Origin: Firmicutes bacterium UBA6132
GTDB taxonomy: Bacteria > Bacillota_A > Clostridia > Tissierellales > Sedimentibacteraceae
Direction of reading: 5' to 3'
Length of the DNA stretch: 9,668 nt
NCBI GenBank assembly: GCA_002435835.1
Contig: DIVM01000154.1
Coordinates: 1-9,668 of the forward strand
Of the stretch, positions 6,432-9,668 are shown one piece after another; the first letter of the stretch is position 1, and each line of letters begins with the position of its first letter. A program made the position numbers and the translations under genes. Below the pieces are notes generated by a model. It ran no database searches. It saw only the letters and a list, made by a program, of their open reading frames with translations, and was not told where the DNA came from.

Positions 6432-6440
6432 ATAATTAAC

Positions 6441-6462
6441 TAAAATAAAATCCTTTATTTTA
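6441..6462. repeat. All-A/T 9-bp inverted repeat between enhancer sites and promoter
   Basis: TAAAATAAA and TTTATTTTA are exact reverse complements around the loop ATCC. The repeat sits between the candidate enhancer sites and the sigma-54 promoter. It could help DNA bend so that the activator touches the polymerase, or weakly end the activator transcript, but there is no G/C pair in the stem and base composition alone makes such repeats likely. Confidence 0.4.
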
Positions 6463-6489
6463 CTATTTTATAGCAGCACAAAATTTATC

Positions 6490-6559
6490 TGCTCTTTTAT
6501 GATACAATTTAAAACTCAATTTACTGTACCATTTTAGCACAATGTTCTATTATGACACA
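6490..6559 (-). promoter_or_regulatory. Candidate enhancer (UAS) cluster for the sigma-54 activator
   Basis: Three 17-bp sites share TGT-N11-RCA and inner positions on the minus strand: TGTGTCATAATAGAACA (6543-6559), TGTGCTAAAATGGTACA (6525-6541) and TGTATCATAAAAGAGCA (6490-6506). The common pattern is TGTRYYAWAAWRGWRCA. The outer two agree in 14 of 17 bases, and their starts are 53 bases apart, about five helical turns, so they would face the same side of the DNA. Centres lie about 93, 128 and 146 bases upstream of the predicted start, a normal range for activators of this class. The farthest site overlaps the activator's stop codon. Binding is inferred, not shown. Confidence 0.6.
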
Positions 6560-8457
6560 ACAATATTAAACTCTTTTAACTTTCTGTAAAGTGTATTTCT
6601 GCCAATACCTAAAATTTGTGCAGTTTGACTTATGTTGTTATCATTTGATTCTAAAACTTTTAAAATGTAATTCTCTTCTAATTCTTTTAAACTATGGAAA
6701 TGTTGATACTTTCCTTTTACTTTATCATTAATCAATGTATAATTTTCACCTTTACTTATACCATTAATATCTATAACAGACTCTGTATTGACTATTAATT
6801 CGATATAGTTTTCAAGTTCTCTTACATTTCCTGGCCAGTCATATTGAATCAATTTTTCCATAGACTCATCCGGAATAAATATACTCTTTTTATTAAGTTT
6901 TTTACTGATTTTATCCATGAAATAATCTATAAGGAGTTTAATATCACTTTTCCTTTCCCTAAGACTCGGAAGATGAAATGGCAGAACATTTAATCTGTAA
7001 AATAAATCTTTTCTAAAAGCACCTTTTTCAACTTCAACTTTCAAATCTTTGTTTGTGGCAGCAATAACACGAACATTAACAACCCTTTCATTTGTGCTTC
7101 CAATTCTACTAACAGTTCCTTCTTCTATAACTCTTAAAAGCCTATTTTGTAAATCTATGGGCATTTCTCCTATTTCATCAAGAAAAATAGTTCCACCATC
7201 AGCAACTTCAAACTTTCCGGGATTACCTTTTAATTTTGCACCTGTAAATGCGCCTTCATCATATCCAAATAGTTCTGATTCAATTAAGTCCCTTGGAATT
7301 GCACCGCAATTTAATGCAACAAATGGTTCATTTGCCTTTTTAGAATAATTATGGATTGATTGTGCAAAAAGTTCTTTACCAGTTCCGCTTTCCCCTGTAA
7401 TTAATATAGTTGACCTACTGTCAGCTACTTTTTTTGCAAAATTTAATATGTTAAGAAAATTTTTATCTTTTCCTATGATTTTATCAAAAGTATAAATGGC
7501 TTGTCTTCCTTTTAAGCTATCAACTTGTTTTCTTTGCTTCTTAACTTCATTTAATAAAATAATTATATTAGTAATTTCACCACTATAATTTGTTATTGGA
7601 TATGTGCTTAAATTTAACTGCAACAAATTATTTTTAGAATTTACATTTACATCGTCTTTATATGTTTTTCTTTCTTCTAATACAATTTTTTGAATTTTGT
7701 TCCAATCTTTAATTAATTTTTCTGCATCCATTTGGAGCATCTCATCTTGTTTATAACCAAAAAAATTTGAAGCATGAGAATTAGCTGTAATAATTGTTCC
7801 ATCTAAGTCTGTAACAATCATTCCCATCATCAATGAATTTTGTATTAATTCTTGATTCCTTTTTTCATTTGACAATAACATTTTAAAACGATTAGATGAA
7901 AGCTCATTTTCTATTGCTTTAGCAGCAGCAACGACCATCCCCAATGTATGCAAATGTACATATTCGCTATAACCGGTTAAATCAAGAGTACCTATAATAT
8001 GGCCTTCTGTATCCATAATAGGACTTGATGAACATGTCCAACGGTGGTAAGCTTCTACAAAATGTTCCTTACCTGATATTTGTATTGGCATTTTTTCTAC
8101 TAAACATGTTCCCATGGCATTTGTTCCAATGCTTGATTCATCCATATAAGCACCAGGTATCATCTTAAAAGAAAAAGCTTCTGATAATATATCTTCATCA
8201 CCTATAACATTAAGGATGCACCCATCTTTATCAGTTAAAATCAAAAAGAAATTAGACCCCTTAACAAATTCATAAACTTTGTTCATAATTGGTAGTGCTG
8301 ATAGAATAAGCTCCCTATTTAATTCAATTTTATTAAAAAGCTCTTTTTCATTAAGAATTTTATTTGAATATATTTGTTCATTATTTATATAATTCTTACA
8401 TCTATTATGAGAAATTTTTACATAATCTTTATTTTCTAAAATAAATTCTTGAAGCAT
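6550..8457 (-). CDS. Sigma-54-dependent transcriptional activator, AcoR-like (GAF-PAS-AAA+-HTH)
   Basis: This 635-residue cytosolic regulator should sense a small molecule and activate sigma-54 polymerase by ATP hydrolysis. The N-terminal GAF-type domain (about 60-190) carries the AcoR-family pattern ESSIGTNAMGTCLVE (107-121), GKEHFVEAYHRWTCSSSPI (129-147) and GTLDLTGYSEYVHLHTLGM (156-174). A PAS domain follows at about 205-305 (MGMIVTDLDGTIITANSHAS). The AAA+ domain runs from about 325 to 560 with Walker A GESGTGKE (355-362), the sigma-54 contact loop GAFTGA (402-407), Walker B GTIFLDE (422-428) and LPSLRERKSDI (496-506). A Fis-type helix-turn-helix ends it (608-630). No phospho-receiver domain is present, so control is by ligand. 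The ATG at 8457 follows GGAAGGTG by about six bases. Its position directly upstream of a sigma-54 promoter makes the aldehyde oxidoreductase operon the likely target and an aldehyde or its precursor a likely signal (inference). Confidence 0.95.
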   Translation of the reverse strand: MLQEFILENKDYVKISHNRCKNYINNEQIYSNKILNEKELFNKIELNRELILSALPIMNKVYEFVKGSNFFLILTDKDGCILNVIGDEDILSEAFSFKMIPGAYMDESSIGTNAMGTCLVEKMPIQISGKEHFVEAYHRWTCSSSPIMDTEGHIIGTLDLTGYSEYVHLHTLGMVVAAAKAIENELSSNRFKMLLSNEKRNQELIQNSLMMGMIVTDLDGTIITANSHASNFFGYKQDEMLQMDAEKLIKDWNKIQKIVLEERKTYKDDVNVNSKNNLLQLNLSTYPITNYSGEITNIIILLNEVKKQRKQVDSLKGRQAIYTFDKIIGKDKNFLNILNFAKKVADSRSTILITGESGTGKELFAQSIHNYSKKANEPFVALNCGAIPRDLIESELFGYDEGAFTGAKLKGNPGKFEVADGGTIFLDEIGEMPIDLQNRLLRVIEEGTVSRIGSTNERVVNVRVIAATNKDLKVEVEKGAFRKDLFYRLNVLPFHLPSLRERKSDIKLLIDYFMDKISKKLNKKSIFIPDESMEKLIQYDWPGNVRELENYIELIVNTESVIDINGISKGENYTLINDKVKGKYQHFHSLKELEENYILKVLESNDNNISQTAQILGIGRNTLYRKLKEFNIVVS

Positions 8458-8507
8458 TTCATCACCTTCCTCATATTTTCCTACATAATTACTAAAAATA
8501 TACTAAA

Positions 8508-8536
8508 ATACTACTACCTTGCAGATCCAGTAACAA
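8508..8536 (-). promoter_or_regulatory. Possible sigma-A promoter of the activator gene
   Basis: On the minus strand TTGTTA (8531-8536) and TAGTAT (8508-8513) are 17 bases apart, matching the consensus at 4 and 5 of 6 positions. It lies in the 107-base gap between the lipoprotein and activator genes, about 50 bases before the start codon. No terminator for the lipoprotein gene is visible in this gap, so read-through is also possible. Confidence 0.4.
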
Positions 8537-8564
8537 GATTTTTCTTCAATTTTACTCATTTACA

Positions 8565-9275
8565 TTATATCGTCCATTGGTCATGAACAATACCAACTAA
8601 ATACCATGTGCCATTATCTTCTTCAAATACTAACTTTAAACTACTCCAATCAAGACCTTCATATTGAGGGTCAAATCCAGTAAAGTGAAAATCTACAAAT
8701 TCACCATTTGGGTATGCATCTGCTATATTATTTATAATATTTCCTTGCGCAATTGATATATTGTTGCCAATCATATTAGGTTTTTCATAAGTTTCATCAT
8801 ATATAAATTCATCGAAATAATCAGCAAAACTTTGATTTATATGTTCTCCTGAACCATCATAACTACCCCATGTATATACCTGTGTATCATTCGTTAAACC
8901 TGTAACTTGAGTGTTAGTAAAAATAATATCTGTAGACATATTTATATGTCCATATGCGCTGAATCTTACCCCTTTTGTTGGATGAACAAAATTTGATAAA
9001 GTTTGCATATCTTCATCATTTATTATTTCTACAACATTTAAAGCTGTTTGTAATAAACTGTTTTGTGAAGTCGGAACTGGTTCAGTTTCTTGTTCTTCCT
9101 CTAACTCTGCAATTCTGTTTTCTAATTTTTGTTTTTCTTCTTCCAATGTAGAAATTACTTTGTTCTTAGTTTCTAATTCATTCTTCAAATTTGTATCCAA
9201 ATTAGATGTACATCCTGACAAAGCAAAGGTTAACATTAATATAATTATTATAAATAAAAAATCTTTTCTTTTCAT
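8565..9275 (-). CDS. Lipoprotein with coiled-coil stalk and conserved domain of unknown function
   Basis: The 236-residue product is predicted to be exported and lipid-anchored. It has a basic N-terminus, a hydrophobic core, and a lipobox LSGC with the modified cysteine at residue 22. Residues about 25-63 are rich in Glu, Lys and Leu with heptad spacing (ELETKNKVISTLEEEKQKLE), a coiled coil that would hold the next part away from the membrane. A short Pro/Thr linker follows (64-72). The C-terminal domain (73-236) carries HPTKGVRFSAY (98-108), YTWGSYDGSGE (134-144), LDWSSLKLVFE (208-218) and WYLVGIVHDQWTI (224-236). I recognise these motifs from unnamed lipoproteins of Bacillus and Clostridia but know no function. 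Start at 9275 is supported by GGAGTGA a few bases upstream. It has its own promoter and no obvious link to the metabolic genes. Confidence 0.88.
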   Translation of the reverse strand: MKRKDFLFIIIILMLTFALSGCTSNLDTNLKNELETKNKVISTLEEEKQKLENRIAELEEEQETEPVPTSQNSLLQTALNVVEIINDEDMQTLSNFVHPTKGVRFSAYGHINMSTDIIFTNTQVTGLTNDTQVYTWGSYDGSGEHINQSFADYFDEFIYDETYEKPNMIGNNISIAQGNIINNIADAYPNGEFVDFHFTGFDPQYEGLDWSSLKLVFEEDNGTWYLVGIVHDQWTI

Positions 9276-9383
9276 ATAATCACTCCATTAGTTTATTTAT
9301 TATTACCTACCTTTAAACTCAATTCTTTATTTCTAACCATTTAATATAACTACGCTAAACTAATCAGATTATGTCTTTACAAT

Positions 9384-9412
9384 ATTATATATAATATTTA
9401 TTTATAAAGCAA
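9384..9412 (-). promoter_or_regulatory. Sigma-A promoter of the lipoprotein gene
   Basis: On the minus strand TTGCTT (9407-9412) and TATAAT (9384-9389) are 17 bases apart. The -10 box is exact, the -35 box matches 4 of 6. The predicted start near 9377 gives a leader of about 100 bases. The surrounding DNA is so A/T-rich that the -10 alone carries little weight; spacing and position are the support. Confidence 0.55.
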
Positions 9413-9413
9413 C

Positions 9414-9431
9414 AAAAAAGGAACATTCCTT
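9414..9431 (-). terminator. Short hairpin with T-run, weak terminator candidate
   Basis: On the minus strand AAGGA (9427-9431) pairs with TCCTT (9418-9422) around ATGT, followed by a T run through 9414. The stem has only two G-C pairs. It would stop minus-strand transcription entering from beyond the right edge, just ahead of the lipoprotein promoter, but no gene oriented that way is in view. Confidence 0.3.
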
Positions 9432-9653
9432 GAGCTATGCAGATAATGTCTTTATATGTAAATACAAAAATAAATGCAAAGATCGATAGTAAAATTGAAT
9501 AATACGGATTTCAATCTAAGAGTAAAATATAAAAGGACCCAACTAACATTAAAATAGCAACAATAATTAACATCTCACAAAAAATCGACATAAATTTACA
9601 CGGCAAAAAAGTATAAAATTCTCACATAAAACTTTTTAACCAAAAAATCGAGT

Positions 9654-9660
9654 AGGAGGT
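9654..9660 (+). promoter_or_regulatory. Plus-strand ribosome binding site at the window edge
   Basis: AGGAGGT is followed by AATTAATT and then the window ends, so a start codon at or just after base 9669 would be ideally spaced. This implies a gene divergent from all others here. None of its coding sequence is visible. Confidence 0.65.
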
Positions 9661-9668
9661 AATTAATT

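Larger units (their letters stand above)
9276..9668. other. 393-base gap before the right edge: divergent regulatory region
   Basis: I see no gene here. It holds the lipoprotein promoter, a short hairpin with an A/T run, an imperfect direct repeat (9365-9381 and 9440-9456), a small inverted repeat ATTGAA-N10-TTCAAT (9494-9515), and a plus-strand ribosome site at the edge. A TATAAA at 9612-9617 on the plus strand has no acceptable -35 partner, so the promoter of the divergent gene is not identified. Confidence 0.6.

Noticed and set aside
6490..6559. Direct repeats as target-site duplications or insertion scars
   Set aside because: No insertion element lies between them, a third related copy is present, and the position upstream of a sigma-54 promoter gives a simpler explanation.
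7049..7348. Plus-strand open frame of 99 codons inside the activator gene
   Set aside because: It is opposite the conserved AAA+ region, has no Shine-Dalgarno and resembles no known protein. The shorter plus-strand frames at 3584-3817, 4926-5126, 5695-5910 and 5962-6186 were rejected for the same reason.
8521..8548. GATC-containing sequence after the lipoprotein gene as a terminator
   Set aside because: The apparent complementarity is too short and there is no T-run following a stable stem on the minus strand.
9595..9617. TTTACA and TATAAA on the plus strand as a promoter of the divergent gene
   Set aside because: The spacer is only 11 bases; the alternative TCGACA at 9585-9590 gives 21. 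Neither is an acceptable sigma-A spacing.

Overview
The window is AT-rich DNA with strong AGGAGG-type Shine-Dalgarno sites, some TTG starts, lipoprotein signal peptides and consensus TTGACA/TATAAT promoters. This points to a low-GC anaerobic Firmicute of the class Clostridia. A tungsten-type aldehyde:ferredoxin oxidoreductase supports an anaerobe. A TRAP transporter is less usual in Firmicutes but known in amino-acid- and organic-acid-using Clostridia. All nine genes I can support lie on the minus strand, so the biological order runs from high to low coordinates.

Region 1 (about 9668 to 8565) holds a lipoprotein gene with a coiled-coil stalk and a conserved C-terminal domain of unknown function, behind a sigma-A-like promoter. 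At the far right edge a plus-strand Shine-Dalgarno site shows that a divergent gene starts just outside the window.

Region 2 (8457 to about 4086) is an aldehyde-oxidation module. A sigma-54 activator (GAF-PAS-AAA+-HTH, AcoR-like) is followed by an aldehyde:ferredoxin oxidoreductase and a MoaD/ThiS-like sulfur carrier. The gap between activator and oxidoreductase contains a well-spaced sigma-54 -24/-12 element and three copies of a TGT-N11-RCA motif upstream of it. These look like the activator's own enhancer sites, so the module appears self-contained: sensor, enhancer, promoter, enzyme, and a cofactor-related protein. Two tandem rho-independent terminators close it.

Region 3 (about 4023 to 1, continuing off the left edge) is a five-gene operon: carbon-nitrogen hydrolase, DUF2848 protein (fumarylacetoacetase-like), then TRAP transporter DctP, DctQ and DctM (DctM cut by the window edge). 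It has a near-consensus sigma-A promoter. Three tandem GGTATACC-like half-site repeats start right at the predicted transcription start, a layout expected for a repressor operator. The gene content suggests uptake of a carboxylate, probably with an amide or similar C-N bond, followed by hydrolysis. The substrate is unknown.

The two modules sit side by side but use different sigma factors and are separated by terminators. Whether they serve one pathway, for example the hydrolase route feeding an aldehyde to the oxidoreductase, is only a hypothesis. I see no RNA genes, insertion sequences, CRISPR arrays or broken large genes.
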